Of a stretch of 64,000 nucleotides of DNA, positions 1 to 10,712 are shown piece after piece. Every line of letters begins with the position of its first letter. Within the stretch, counting starts at the first letter, position 1. Under the pieces are notes generated by a model. That model was not told the origin of the DNA. It ran no database searches and saw nothing but the letters and a program-made list of their open reading frames with translations. The position numbers and the translations under genes are program-made. This DNA is from Deinandra increscens subsp. villosa (Eukaryota > Streptophyta > Magnoliopsida > Asterales > Asteraceae): assembly GCA_039602395.1 (NCBI GenBank), contig JBCNJP010000006.1, positions 47,764,325 to 47,828,324 of the forward strand, in the 5' to 3' direction.

Positions 1-1756
1 TGAACCGCCGTGCCGGACCCGCCGGAAGCCGCCGCCCCTCCTCCCTTCTTGCCGGTTTTAATCTCACACTCTTGTGAGTATTTTTTTAACCTCATTTCTT
101 CTATGTTTTATCACATGCTTAGCCACCCAAGAAACCCCCAAGTCTTGACAACTAAAACCTAAAAATCTATGAACAAAGAATGCTTGCATTTTGTTATGAT
201 CAACTAACAAAACTCTCTCTTTAACCTCCTTTCTTTCAAGATCTAGCACCCTTTACTTGGTGTCTTTGAGACTTAAAATAGCCAAGGGGTGTGGTGAAAC
301 ACACTTGTGAAATCAAAAGAAAGTAATGAGTGTGCACCAAGAATCTTGCATATATGAAATCTTGATTTCATATGTTAGTTGATTTTAACAAAACCTCAAG
401 CCTCTTCATATAAAATGTTAACTAACAAATCTATACATGTTTATATTTATTGTCCTAACACAAATGTGTTAGTGATTGTTATTTACATTTCCATGTCCTA
501 ACACAAATGTGTTAGTGATTGTATTTATTTTTCTTGTCCTAACACAAAGGTGTTAGTGATTGCATTTAAATATATAATTTGTCCCAACATAAATATGTTG
601 GTTGATTTTATTAATTCATGTTATTTATTGAAAATATTAACTAACAATATAATCCATGTTATATTTTGTTAACTTATTACATAAATGATAATAAACAAAT
701 ATATAAACTAAGAATCATGGACTTATTTAAATAAAAGTTACATATGTAACCTATGACTAAAACAAAACAAAAAGAATACATTTCTTTAAATGAGTCAAGT
801 AACATATTTAATGTGCTACCAATGATTAAATGATTTGGACAAAAAGAATAAAAATAAATGCTAGATTTAATGAGAATAATATTTATGTCAAATGATTAAT
901 TTGACATAAATACTTGGATTTATTACAAGTTTTAACCTTTCTTGAAACTTGCTAGAAATGGACATTTTTATAAAAAGTCACACTTGAAAATAAATGTTTT
1001 CATAAAAGATTTCTATAAAAATAAACCAAGACAAACCATTTGTTTAAATATCTACAAAGACTTTTAATATTCCTTTGATAAAAACAAAGTATCCAAAAAC
1101 GAACCGACGTTCGTTGGAGATTTTAAATAAAAAGACAAGTTTTATAAACCAAATGTTATAAATCCAAGCGTCGTCGTAAATATTCTTATCAACGTTTTCT
1201 ATTAAAATATTTCATAAACTTGAAATATCAACTTACCTTTGAAAATGATTAAACGTTTAAAACCTTAAATGTTTTCCCTTAAGGATCTATGTTTTATAAA
1301 TAAAACAAACGTTAATAATTATTTTGACAAATAATTATTTGCAAGGAAACCTAAACTTTGTTTTATTCACTAAATGATTGTTAATCGTAATTATTCAAAA
1401 TAATTATAACTTGCAAGATTAACAAAATCGAATGAGTAATTATTTAATTAAAATAATTATTCGAACTCATGAAAATAATAATAAACATTATTATATCTTT
1501 TACTCAATGTTCAAGACTTGGTTGAATTATTGAAAATGATTATTTGTTTATATTTATTGGACATAAATATAAATAACCATGAATGTATTTAATAAATAAA
1601 TACAAGATAACGAGTTTTCGATAATACAAACGGACTTAAATCGTCAAGACTTGACCGGTATCACTTGGGTGACGTATGTTACTCAAATGATCATAGACCT
1701 TATGCATAAGTTATTTAATTATTTAGGGCGTTACGTGCTACCGTCCTTTGCTGCTC
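1..1756 (+). other. Left part of an interrupted old Ty3-type LTR, no gene
   Basis: No coding region is visible. The first 60 bases are GC-rich and the rest is AT-rich with many short repeats. The stretch reads on logically across the solo LTR at 1757-4308 into 4314-5167, which ends in the LTR-like GGGGTGTGACA, so I infer one LTR split by a younger insertion. Its own left end lies outside the window. Confidence 0.45.
451..605. repeat. Four-unit palindromic tandem repeat, about 43-bp period
   Basis: Units start near 451, 494, 535 and 580 with TGTCCTAACACA or a close variant. Each has a palindrome core: the first is CTAACACA-AA-TGTGTTAG at 455-472, and the fourth has drifted to CCAACATAAATATGTTGG, where both arms changed together. 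Each unit could form a small hairpin. Function unknown. Confidence 0.75.
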
Positions 1757-2010
1757 TGTGACACCCGAGAATTTCAAGGTTAACTTCCGTTAGACAAACC
1801 CGTTAGTTACGTTATAAGTAGCTAATACATAACTAGGCCGAATACGTCCACGACCTTTGGTTGATCACCGAACCCGTCCATATGTGTTATGTGTTTATCA
1901 TTAATTATCTCTATGTGCAATGTGATGTAAATACATGACTTACTATTGTGAATAGCATGATTTATTGTAAATACTTGAATTATGTGAAAATTGCCTAAAT
2001 TTGGTAGTCA

Positions 2011-2118
2011 GCGAAACTACCGAGCGAAACTACAGATTCGCCCGGTAGCAGGCTAGACTGATCAATGTACCCGAGATCAGAGCCAGTTTCGCCAGCCAGC
2101 GAAACTGCCAGCGAAACT
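2011..2118 (+). repeat. GCGAAACT motif cluster upstream of the LTR TATA box
   Basis: Four copies of AGCGAAACT lie here. One pairs with an inverted copy: CAGTTTCGC (2084-2092), a 6-base spacer, then GCGAAACTG (2099-2107), a perfect 9-bp inverted repeat ending 20 bp before the TATA box. The placement suggests a protein-binding site, which is inference. Confidence 0.75.
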
Positions 2119-2127
2119 AGCCTCTGA

Positions 2128-2135
2128 TATAAATA
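2128..2135 (+). promoter_or_regulatory. TATA box of the solo LTR
   Basis: TATAAATA sits about 370 bp into the LTR and is followed about 30 bp downstream by CA-rich sequence suited to a start site. It is the best TATA match in the LTR. Confidence 0.6.
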
Positions 2136-2640
2136 AACTTAATGAACCCTAGTAGCCTCATTTGCTCAACCACACAACAAACACACACACATACTCTCTG
2201 GAACCTGGTCAGCCGAGAATACCATCAAGAGACCAAGATCTCAGCCTCTAGACCATCATCTCTTCTCCTCTATCGATTCTAGGATCAACCGTGAGTCCCA
2301 AAATCTATGCTTTATGTGTTTTCTATATGTTTTCTTCTTAAAGCATGCTCAAACCTCCATAATATTGCTTGATCTTCTGTATGTATGCTTTAGGATGCTA
2401 GATCTGTAATAAAGTTGATAACTTTGCGTATGAAATCCAACCATGATAGAGATTTATGCCATTTTAGTCATTTTAGGGTTTTATATGTGTTCTTGGTGAT
2501 TTGATGACAAAATGCATGTAAAACATGTTAAAGTTGCTTGATTTATGTTAGTAAATGCCCATAGATGCTAGATAATGAATTGCATGTATGATCAGAAGCT
2601 GTTAGGTTGATTTTTAGGCAAATCCGTATGTTTTTCGCGA

Positions 2641-2945
2641 CCAGCGAAACTGTTGTTCTCTGGGCGAAACTAAGTAGCGAAATTGTGCATCCTTCCAGCG
2701 ACACTGACCAGCGAAACTATAGTGTCGCCGGGAACCTGACCAGACCAGCTCGAGCGAAACTATCGAGCGAAATACCTGAACGAAAGTTCAAACCAGTTTC
2801 CCTGCGAAACTAGGCTAGCGAAACTGCGTCAGCAGTTTCGGGCGAAACTAGCCTAGCGAAACTGTGTTACCGGGCATTGCCTAGCGAAAGTGCTGCCCGT
2901 GCACCTAGCGAAACTGCCTAGCGAAACTATGCTAGCGAAACTAAG
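2641..2945 (+). repeat. Dense GCGAAACT array in the transcribed part of the LTR
   Basis: About sixteen copies or near copies of AGCGAAACT occur, often in pairs 10-15 bp apart. One self-complementary copy reads AGTTTCG-GG-CGAAACT near 2842. The array lies 500-800 bp after the TATA box, so it would be in the RNA. The same word occurs before the TATA box. Confidence 0.75.
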
Positions 2946-3577
2946 ACCTGACCTAAAAACCAAACTTGTGAAATTTGCCTAAAGTGTTATGCCATGACTT
3001 ACATGATTATGCCATGATGAAACATGCCTGATATCTGATTTATATGAACCCTTGTTTATGATCAACCATTGGTGTCGTGTGTCGGTATGTCGAGTCATAG
3101 TTGCAACGTGCTATGTTATGGGCCATAGTGACGTTAAGTAAAGATTAGACACGAAACTAATACTTAAGACCTAAACGTGTTCTAGGTCTTCGTTAAACAA
3201 CAGTATTGGATTTACTTGAAGTGTAGCTGTGCAACCAAAGGTGAGTGTCACTAACCCGCATACCGTGAGTCCGATGGGCCACACCGAATAACTTAACGAA
3301 AAACAATGCTGATTAAATTCGAGAGTGCTAGGCACCTCACTGATAAACTTGAGAACACGGGATGCTCGGCACCCACTTGATGAACCGAAGTGTTTTATGG
3401 GAACACTTGTGAATTCTGATCAAACTGCTTTTGAAACAAAACTGAAAACTGTTTTAATATGGCTAGTGTAGGTTAAAGTCTAAACCATATGATATCACAT
3501 GTTTTCTAAGGATGCCTTATAACTTAAAAGTCCTCAACTAAAATTGTGCCATTAATTGTAAAGCGAGGGGATGTTGG

Positions 3578-3604
3578 GTAGATCTACTGGAGTTTGACAA
3601 ACTC
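3578..3604 (+). promoter_or_regulatory. Conserved double-palindrome LTR module, copy 1
   Basis: GTAGATCTAC (3578-3587), two bases, then GAGTTTGACAAACTC (3590-3604) with one central unpaired base, followed by a C-rich run. The same architecture occurs at 4569-4592 and, inverted, at 53460-53484 in two other LTRs. The arm sequences differ but stay self-complementary. Confidence 0.6.
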
Positions 3605-4313
3605 CGCCCCGTGGCACGGGGAGTGCACGGAGGAACAATATCAGCCTATTTGACCGTGGTCCCGAGAGGACACGGGGGAGGCAGAAAACGCGATGACTTG
3701 GTCCGCACCGTACGGGATGGCTCGGCCCCCACAAATAAGTCAGCTTTGGTACAAACTTCCTTAGAGCATGGAACAACGGATTAGCTACCCGCGATATCGG
3801 TTGAGTCCTTTAACTTTACGGAACTAGTACATACCCGATGACGTGGTCACGGACAAACCATTTATAAACTGAGAATTAAATACGAGCATTGCTTTTCACA
3901 AATAAACATTTTGTAAATATATCTTGACATGAATTATGATTATGAGACCGGGCCAATGCATGACAAGCCCACTGTGAACTCACCAACCGTTAGGTTGACA
4001 CTTGCGTGGTTTAAACTTTTGCAGATCGCTAAGGAGTATCCGCTGGAGGTTGGCATGGCACAAGAAGACGTTTATTTCTGTTTAAAACTTAACTTGGGAA
4101 TTTTAAAACAATGTTAACTTTGTAAAGCACGTGGTTAGTGCTATAAGACAATATTTTATTCCGCTGCGTTATATCTGAGACTCCATCTATAATTTGTGTT
4201 TGAACTAACCCTGATTCGTTTAGTATTTGTAACTGTGGTTGTGGATCCTGGTCTAGTCGCGCCCCTTAACGGTATAAACTCCGTTAGTGGTATTTTGGGG
4301 GTGTGACATGCTC

Positions 4314-5167
4314 AAATACCGCTTATCTGCTAAAACTGTGAGTTTCACGGCCCCTTTTCCTTTTAACTGTTTTATACTTGGGGGAGAAATCATGAAAACT
4401 GATTAAATGCTTTTTACTTAATATTATGGTTTACTTGTTAGCCGTATGACTACTTGTTCTCTTACTGATTGCCCAACTTGGTACATTATCGTTATAAACG
4501 TTTGTACAACCGAAACTCCCATCATTAATTGATTTCAATTAGTTCTGTACGAAACGATAGCTAGTGAGTAGATCTATTTGGGTTGACAACCCTACCCTAA
4601 CTGGTAGCTCCAGTTCTGACTCCGGATTGTCTGGGGGTACACGTCAGTTATTCTGCACTGTTTAACATCTCTGGGCAAGAGATGCCGGGTGGGTAAACTG
4701 TTAGTATTTGAAATCAAGGTTCAGGTGAGATCATACAACAACAACAATAAACCCTGATAATATTTAAGTATACCGAAACTGTTTTACAACTGGTTACAAC
4801 TGTTTAACTATCGAGTCCTAAACCTGTGAACCTCACCAACTTTATGTTGACCCGTTTTATATTCATGATTTCTTAGGTAATTGACGAGACTTCCTTGAAG
4901 ACATGCAAATGGGGCTTACAACTGCTAACGGACCTGTCCTTGGAGTCATAGTCCCAATTATCCAGCTTAACCATTTTATGCTTTTAATAATCGTTTAAGA
5001 CTTATGTTTTCAAAATATGTAAGACATTAATGTTTCCACTACTCTTTCCGCTGCAATGAAATGAATTAATGTTTTATGAAGTTTTTAAATTATTAGAAGT
5101 GTTCTATGTATCCTCGACTATGATTCCATTCTCGCTCACACCCGAAACCGTTGACCGGGGTGTGACA
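4314..5167 (+). mobile_element. Right part of the interrupted old Ty3-type LTR
   Basis: Continues the LTR broken by the solo LTR and ends GGGGTGTGACA. No gene is present. It carries its own copy of the double-palindrome module. No primer site follows it, so it may itself be a solo or truncated LTR. Confidence 0.5.
4569..4592 (+). promoter_or_regulatory. Conserved double-palindrome LTR module, copy 2
   Basis: TAGATCTA (4569-4576), a short gap, then GGGTTGACAACCC (4580-4592), followed by TACCC. Relative to copy 1 the outer arm bases changed on both sides together, keeping the palindrome around TTGACAA. Confidence 0.6.
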
Positions 5168-5597
5168 TTTATCCATTGAAACTTTTGTAGAGGATCATGG
5201 TTTAGACCCTTATGTTATTGTTGATGCCTTCTCCAATTCCTCCTCCGTATCAAGGATCTTAGCATAGTTATTATTGAAGGGTGGAGGAGTATTGTTGTAA
5301 ACCAACCTCAAAAATCAGTGTCATATTTATGAAGTTTTCATAGGTTTTGAAAGTGAACTCGTTTTTATCGAACTTTTCTAGAGCTGAATCATATTTGTCT
5401 TGCAAAATGGCCAATTTTACATTCAACTCATTGATTCGTTCATCTTTGAGCTTTGATTTCTTTTAAGCTTTGATTTCTTCTTCATACATTTTCTCAGTAT
5501 TGAGAATCTTCTCATTATGGTTCTGAAGGTCTCTTTGATGAGAATCATGATATCCTTTCCTCAAGCCTCAAACTTTTTATAAAATCAAAATTTAGGT
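5168..5597 (-). pseudogene. Sirevirus-like gag coiled-coil fragment, antisense
   Basis: On the minus strand about 5570 to 5250 encodes a charged heptad-rich stretch with words such as NEKILNTEKMYEEE and KDERINELNVKLAIL. It is then followed, after a frame change, by a proline triplet next to asparagines (NNTPPP). The same order (DRLIDDLNERLE, then IPPP) occurs on the plus strand at 7700-7960, so both are decayed pieces of the long coiled-coil gag seen in Sirevirus-type copia elements. Stops and frame changes break it. Only a fragment is present, pointing the opposite way to its neighbour. Confidence 0.5.
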
Positions 5598-6025
5598 TGT
5601 TACACTAGATTGTATTGTCAACTCTGTTTGTTTGCGCAAAAAGGGTGTAAACATTTCGCAGAACTGTTCTGCGAAATGTACTTTAAGTTTTGTGAAATAT
5701 TCATAATCTATGAAATGTGTGTAGACTTTTCGCATATTATGTCTATAAATAGGTGAGTCCAGGTCTATTTCTGTAACGATTGAAAACCTGTTAGCGAAGC
5801 TCTGCTGGTTTTGTGGCACGAGTTTAGGTGCATGTACTCGATGATTCATAGTTGATTAATCAAGAGCAATTCAGTGTTTTGATCATTCTTCTCATACTCA
5901 CAATGTTAATTCACATTTCTATGATTGTTTATCTTAACTGTCCATGCGTTTGAGCTTGATTTTAGCTCATTTTCATTGATTGAAGCATTCATTTAAATCG
6001 CAGAAGATCAAAAAATGGACCTACA
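5598..6025 (+). mobile_element. LTR of a second Sirevirus-like copia element
   Basis: Begins TGTTACAC and ends CTACA directly before AG plus a degenerate tRNA-Met primer site. This is the same arrangement as the better Sirevirus LTR at 14966-15330, which ends TTTTCA-AG-primer site. Length is 428 bp. It contains a 29-bp palindrome followed by TATAAATA. The 5' boundary is a best fit, since no target duplication was found. Confidence 0.6.
5651..5751 (+). promoter_or_regulatory. Palindrome and TATA box of the copia LTR
   Basis: Two perfect 14-base arms, ACATTTCGCAGAAC and its reverse complement, flank a single T (5651-5679). TATAAATA follows at 5744-5751. Further TTTCGC-type half sites lie between. 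It mirrors the palindrome-then-TATA layout of the other Sirevirus LTR but with a different sequence. Confidence 0.65.
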
Positions 6026-6027
6026 AG

Positions 6028-6039
6028 TGATATCAAAGC
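6028..6039 (+). other. Degenerate tRNA-Met primer binding site
   Basis: TGATATCAAAGC differs at two bases from TGGTATCAGAGC, the initiator-Met primer site used by most plant LTR elements. It lies two bases after the LTR end. Confidence 0.6.
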
Positions 6040-6397
6040 TCTTGGTGCTCGGATTCAATTGGAATTGTTGTGATCTCGATCGAACTATGATTTTTGCAAG
6101 AATTTATATGTTTTTTTTATGTTTCGAATCGTATTTACATGTTATTCTGCATAGTTTTGATTCATTTCTAGTACTAATCATGCTGATTGTTGTAATTTTT
6201 TAAGTAATTTGACTCGATTTGATTCAAATTGAGTTTTGGCGCAAAATGAACAATTTTTTTGTGATTTTTTTAGTGGAAAGTTATTTTGTGAAAAAAAATT
6301 ACACTTAAACATTGAGTTTCAACTTTTCACTAACTCTTTTGCGAAATGGTCGTTTGTGTAGATACGAGTTTCAACTTTTTGCTAACTCCTTTGCGAA
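6040..6397 (+). other. Leader of the second Sirevirus-like element
   Basis: Non-coding leader with GCGAAA words like those in its LTR. It ends at the target duplication of the inserted LINE tail and resumes after 7077. Confidence 0.45.
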
Positions 6398-7077
6398 AAA
6401 GGTCATTTGTGAAAGTGCACTTTTGTTGGTTTCCCCGATCATTTCATGAAAACCAACAAAAGTGCACTTTCACAAATCTTATTACTTGCATGCCCATTTA
6501 TTATTTGGTTGTGAGTTTTCGAAGATGGTTTGCCAGCTGGTCCGTCCTCACACTACTATGAAGACAGGGTGATCTACTTGGGCTTATATGGTTCACTCCT
6601 TGGAGAATAAACCGGTAAAGAACATTTATTGTGTGGTTGATAAACTAGTTGTGCAGGCTGCTGCGTATTATATCTGGCAAGAGAGGAATAGTAGGTTGTT
6701 TAATAATCACACTAGACCCACTGATGTTATGGCTAGTTTGATTATTGATGTGGTTTGAAATCGGTTGCTTGGCTTGAAGCTTAAGAAGATCCCTAGGGTG
6801 GTGCAGATCTTGGATGATTGGATGGCTATTCAGGTTCCAAAAGGGCCACTGCTAAAACGTAGTGCTTGGTTTTATTTTCCTAGTTGTGTCCTAGGTGGTT
6901 GTTTTGGTTGGTGTTTTGTTTTGGTTGTTTGTTTTGTTTGTTCACATGTTCTAGGGCCTGTCCCGTTCATGAACTAGTACGGGTTTCTTCATACTATTTG
7001 CTTTGTCTGTTCGGTATATATTTATACAAAATCACCGGGGTAACCCTTTAGCCCCAAAAATAAAGGTCATTTGTGAA
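6398..7077 (+). mobile_element. 5'-truncated LINE insertion with 16-bp target duplication
   Basis: AAAGGTCATTTGTGAA is present at 6398-6413 and again at 7062-7077, a 16-bp target duplication. Between them lies the 3' end of an L1-like LINE: residues resembling the C-terminal end of ORF2 (VDKLVVQAAAYYIW then ERNSRLFNN, about 6630-6710), a stop in frame, a 3' UTR with CTAGTTGTG..CTAGGTGG, and a short A-rich tail CCCCAAAAATAA. The insertion is about 650 bp. Its 3' UTR matches the second LINE tail at 10730-11270, so both come from one family. The 5' junction carries extra inverted DNA, described separately. Confidence 0.8.
6405..6477. repeat. Perfect 28-bp foldback at the LINE 5' junction
   Basis: Arms 6405-6432 and 6450-6477 are exact reverse complements, separated by 17 bases. 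The right arm plus spacer resembles 7191-7226 of the same element (shared GTGCACTTTCA and GATCATTT/AAATGATC words), so the foldback looks templated from nearby DNA during insertion. Confidence 0.8.
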
Positions 7078-8039
7078 TAGAGTATCTGTGAAAATTTGAA
7101 CCAATTTTTGCGAAACTTATTTTTATGAAAAACTTAATCTTTGAATCTTGTGTTTCAGGTTACCTTTGAAGATGGCAAACAATTTGAATGAAATGATCGT
7201 GAAAACCCACAAAAGTGCACTTTCAGATGAATCCCTTTCTTATTTTTAAATAGTTTGGACCAATTGATCTAAAACACTAAAAGAAACTCCAAGAACATTA
7301 AAGAAGGTGTTAAAATTGAAAAGAGTTACAATAAAACAAAAGTAACTTAAAAACAAATGAATATAGAAAATGTAAAATCATCAAAGAAACAAAATACTGA
7401 ATTAAATGATGATAAAATAAATGATTCATAGATGAAGATTGATGAAGACAAAGCTTTAATGGCAGCTGATGATAAGAAAACTGAACATGAAATTTGTGCT
7501 CAATTTACTGATTCTTATTCCAATGAGTTACATCCAGGACTCTGCTCTATTCTTTGTGTTTAACATACTATCGATGCAAGGAAGTAAACATTATAATCAT
7601 AATAAAAATGTGACTTTAAAAATGGAATTTTTCAAGAAAAATGAAATTTCTTTAATCAAAACTTGACACTAGAATGGCTTAGAATTTAAGTTTCAAAAAT
7701 GTATAGCCACCAAAGATCGTCTCATTGATGATTTGAACGAAAGACTTGAAACTGCTGAACATGAACTTGTGTCAACGGAGTCAAAATTATGAAACTGCAA
7801 TGTGACATCAGTAAAATTACATAATTTCTTAAAGGATCAATGCTATCAGAAAACGGAAATGGAATTGGTGCTTTAACAAAGAAAATATTTTATAACATTC
7901 CACCACCTGATAACTATGTGCAAATGTCGGCTTTTCATCCTGAAAATGATTTGGTATCTACTTTTGGATATAGTTCTGCTCAAAAGACCTTGACAAAATA
8001 AAGTTCAGAAAATGATTCATACAAGGATAAAGATGATGA
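7078..8039 (+). pseudogene. Decayed Sirevirus-like gag region
   Basis: Coding signal is broken. A start-like ATGGCAAACAAT lies near 7174. At 7700-7790 a coiled-coil stretch reads DRLIDDLNERLE then AEHELVSTE. At about 7905-8035 a segment has IPPPDNYVQM and ends in acidic KDKDDD. Stops and frame changes separate these. The family's gag carries long coiled coils C-terminal to the zinc knuckle; the knuckle itself is not visible here. The piece ends where a Ty3 LTR begins at 8040. It shares layout with the antisense fragment at 5168-5597. Confidence 0.5.
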
Positions 8040-8977
8040 TGTAACACCCCAATTTTCATAAGTAATATATGTTAGAGTTGTAGAGAGCGATCCAAGGATG
8101 CAATTGGATGAGTCTTCAATTGGATGATGACCAATATACAATTACCGAGGTATCTACTATCTCAGAATTGAGTTATATGCGAAACGAATTCACTTTAACT
8201 CAAGGGTTGTTTGATTTGGACCCGAATATGTGGTTTTAGGCTCTGGGTGTAATAAAGGAATTCACATAGAAGACTTGTTTTCAGATATAATGAGCGTGCG
8301 CAAAAGCGGATTGGGAATCCGCTTAGTAACTAGTATGTTAGAGAAAACCAAATTCTCGGTTTGGGTATGTATATTAGACCTGACTGGAGGTGGTAGGAAA
8401 TTGAAAATGAGGAACTTGGGCGAAAACGAGGCTCAATTCCGAGTTATAACGAAGTGGGAATTGCAGAAATAAGATTTAGATTTTTCTACCGAACGCGCGA
8501 TACGGTTGTATTGGCTTATAAACGATACGGCCGTATTCTGTGCCAGCCAGGTCATTTTAAAGGTGACACGTGTCAGACATTTGTCATACGACCATATTGG
8601 GTAAACATGATACGGCCGTATCGTGTCCAGACCTATAAAAACCCCATTTTCTACCCATTTGTTCATTTTCTCGGTGATTAGTCAATTCAATTTGTTCCAG
8701 ACACTCTCAAGACATTCCAAGGATCATTTTGAAGGCCAAGATTAGAGGTTTAAGGTCCTAGATGATCAAGGTAAGCTTCATTCCTAGATATGGTTCATGA
8801 TTTTAAGTGTTCGATGAAGATGAAGAAAATTGATGGCTTTTAGGTTTTTGTTAAGTTTCATGCAAGGGGAATCCAGGTCTGATCAAGTGTTTATGATTAT
8901 CTTTGGGCATCAAGAAGAGGTAAGATCCTTGTTATATGTTTGATTCTTGAATAATCATTAGAATTGGGGTTTTGATC
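8040..8977 (+). mobile_element. Ty3-type LTR, left part
   Basis: Begins TGTAACACCCC, a typical plant Ty3 LTR start, directly after the gag fragment. It is interrupted at 8978 by a minus-strand Ale-like copia and resumes at 14103. It carries a palindrome cluster and TATA box at 8500-8641. The far end is uncertain: GGGTGTGACA near 14300 could be the end of this LTR or the start of the next. Confidence 0.55.
8500..8641 (+). promoter_or_regulatory. ATACGGCCGTAT palindrome cluster and TATA box
   Basis: Four related sites: ATACGGTTGTAT (8500-8511), the perfect palindrome ATACGGCCGTAT (8525-8536), ATACGACCATAT (8586-8597) and perfect GATACGGCCGTATC (8609-8622). A further perfect palindrome, TGACACGTGTCA with a G-box core, is at 8564-8575. 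TATAAAAA follows at 8634, 12 bp after the last palindrome. The regulatory role is inferred. Confidence 0.7.
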
Positions 8978-9164
8978 TATTATATTTGTGAAAAGGTAAT
9001 TGCTATCATTCTCAATTACAATAAGAAGATTATAATGCCTATATTGGTAGGAGGTAGAACGTAAATGGAGCGATTATATGCAAGAAATAATGAAACTAAA
9101 TAATATATTTGACTATATAATGGAGCAACTATCTGAAATTAACTAATGTAATCTCTATAATACA
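8978..9164 (-). repeat. 3' LTR of the Ale-like copia
   Basis: 187 bp, matching 13906-14102 through TTGTGAAAAGGTAA, the GGAGGTA block and GAAATTAACTAATGTAATC. On the minus strand it starts TGTATTATAG directly after a GCGGGGG polypurine tract (9165-9174). Confidence 0.75.
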
Positions 9165-9459
9165 CCCCCGCAAGATGGAGGCTCTGTTGGAGACGCCGGT
9201 CTTGGATCGAATGTGTAGAATCCGGACACGACTGAGAGGCTTGGCCAGCAAGTTGATCCTTAGATTTGACATGTAGAACACGTAATGTGCCTACCGATAC
9301 TTGTTCTCGAACAAAATGACAGTTGAGTGCCACATGTTTCATCCTGGAGTGATAGATGGGATTGGAACATACGTAATTCGCTCCGGTGTTATCAAAGAAC
9401 AGTGTAGGCGGGTGCGAAACTTAAATTCCCCACTCTAATAGCAAGTTTCTGACCCAAGA

Positions 9460-10712
9460 GATTTCAGCACGGCATTGGCCAAGGCTTTATACTCGTCTTC
9501 CGTGGAGGTTGGGAGACAGACTTTTACCGGCAGGATTTCCGTGAGATTATATTCGAACCCAAGTATAGTAAATATGTTGTGATGGATCGACCTGAGTCAC
9601 TAGTACCACCCCAATCGGAGTAAGAGAAGGCCGAGAGAGTGAGTGGAGAACGGTGGTTAAGAAAGAGGCCATAATGGACGGTACCCTTAAAGTACCGAAG
9701 GTCGCGTTTGAGGGCTTGCCAGTGGGCTTGTTTAGGCGACTGCATGAACTGGGAAAGCTTGTTGATGGCAAAGGAATTGTCGGGTTAGGTAAAAGGCTAG
9801 ATACTGGAGAGTGCCAACAAGTTGGCAATAAGGTATGGCGTAAACAGACGGAGATGGATCATTAGGAGAGAGAGGGTCCGAGGAGTTGAGCGGAGTGGTG
9901 GCCTCCTTAGCTCCTTCCATGTGAAACTAGGTAAGAACATCTTGAATGTGACGGTGTTGAGATAGGAAGAGGCCAGAGGGAGTGGGAATGACCTCAATGC
10001 CAAGGATATGATGGAGAGAACCAAGATCTTTGATAGAGAACTTGATGCTTATGGAAGTAACGAAGTGATTTAGGAACTTGGTGTTGTTTCTGGTTAGGAC
10101 AATCTCATCGACATAAACTAAGAAGTAGCAGAAGATGCCACTTTGGTTGTAGATGAAAATAGATGCACCCACTAGAGATTTCTTAAAACCAAATTGAAGG
10201 AGAAAATTAGCCAGTTCAATTACCAAGCTCGAGGAGCTTGCTTAAGCCCGTAGAGGGACTTATGAAGCCAACATACATGGTTGGGGAAATGGGGATGGAC
10301 AAGACCGGGAGGTTGTTACATGTACTTCTTCATAAAGGGTGCCATGAAGGAGAGCATTATTGACATCTAGTTTACGAATTTGCCAGTTATTGGAAAGGGA
10401 AATGGAAAGGACAGTTTGAATAGTGACGGGTTTTGTAACAGGACTAAAGGTGTCAAAATAGTCTTTCCCTACTGTTGATGGAAGCCTGTGGCCATGAAGC
10501 AAGCCTTGTACTTAGAGATGGACCCATCAAGGTTATGTTCGATACGGAAGACCCACTTACAACCGATGGGCTTTGGGAGAAGAGCGTTGAACTCAAGTTC
10601 CATAGCGCGCGCCATTTCGGGTCCTTAGACGCTTGGAGGTGGGTGGTGGGTTCGAGTGTAGGAGGAAGAGGGTGTACGGTGGAATTGTTGATAAAGTTTA
10701 GAGTAGTATTTG
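9460..10712 (-). pseudogene. Ale-like copia RT and RNase H, broken
   Basis: Read on the minus strand. Words in order are KPIGCKWVFRIE, then YFDTFSPVTKPVTI and KLDVNNALLHGTL (RT palm, 10500-10260), then VYVDEI (about 10110) where YVDD is expected, so the second catalytic aspartate is lost. IKDLGSLHHILGIEV and the RNase H block with SDWGGTSDSGRS (about 9610) follow, ending with TSTEDEYKALA near 9480. The order matches copia pol. Several frame changes split it. The upstream end abuts the inserted LINE tail. Confidence 0.75.

Larger units (their letters stand above)
1757..4308 (+). mobile_element. Solo LTR of a Ty3/gypsy-type element
   Basis: The 2,552-bp block begins TGTGACACCC and ends GGGTGTGACA, perfect 10-bp terminal inverted repeats with TG..CA ends. 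It is flanked by an exact 5-bp target duplication, TGCTC, at 1752-1756 and 4309-4313. No primer site, polypurine tract or coding region lies inside, so it is the product of LTR-LTR recombination. Length and ends suit large-LTR plant Ty3 elements. It carries a TATA box, an array of GCGAAACT motifs on both sides of that box, and a conserved two-palindrome module near 3590. Terminal identity and target duplication are read directly; the superfamily is inferred. Confidence 0.9.

Noticed and set aside
2011..2945. CRISPR-like array
   Set aside because: Repeat words are 8-9 bp with irregular spacing in a plant LTR; nothing else supports CRISPR.
3552..3776. 74-codon minus-strand frame
   Set aside because: It falls within the GC-rich part of the solo LTR and has no domain or relative elsewhere in the window.
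6405..6477. Foldback MITE
   Set aside because: No target duplication of its own; the structure lies inside the LINE's target duplication and copies local sequence.
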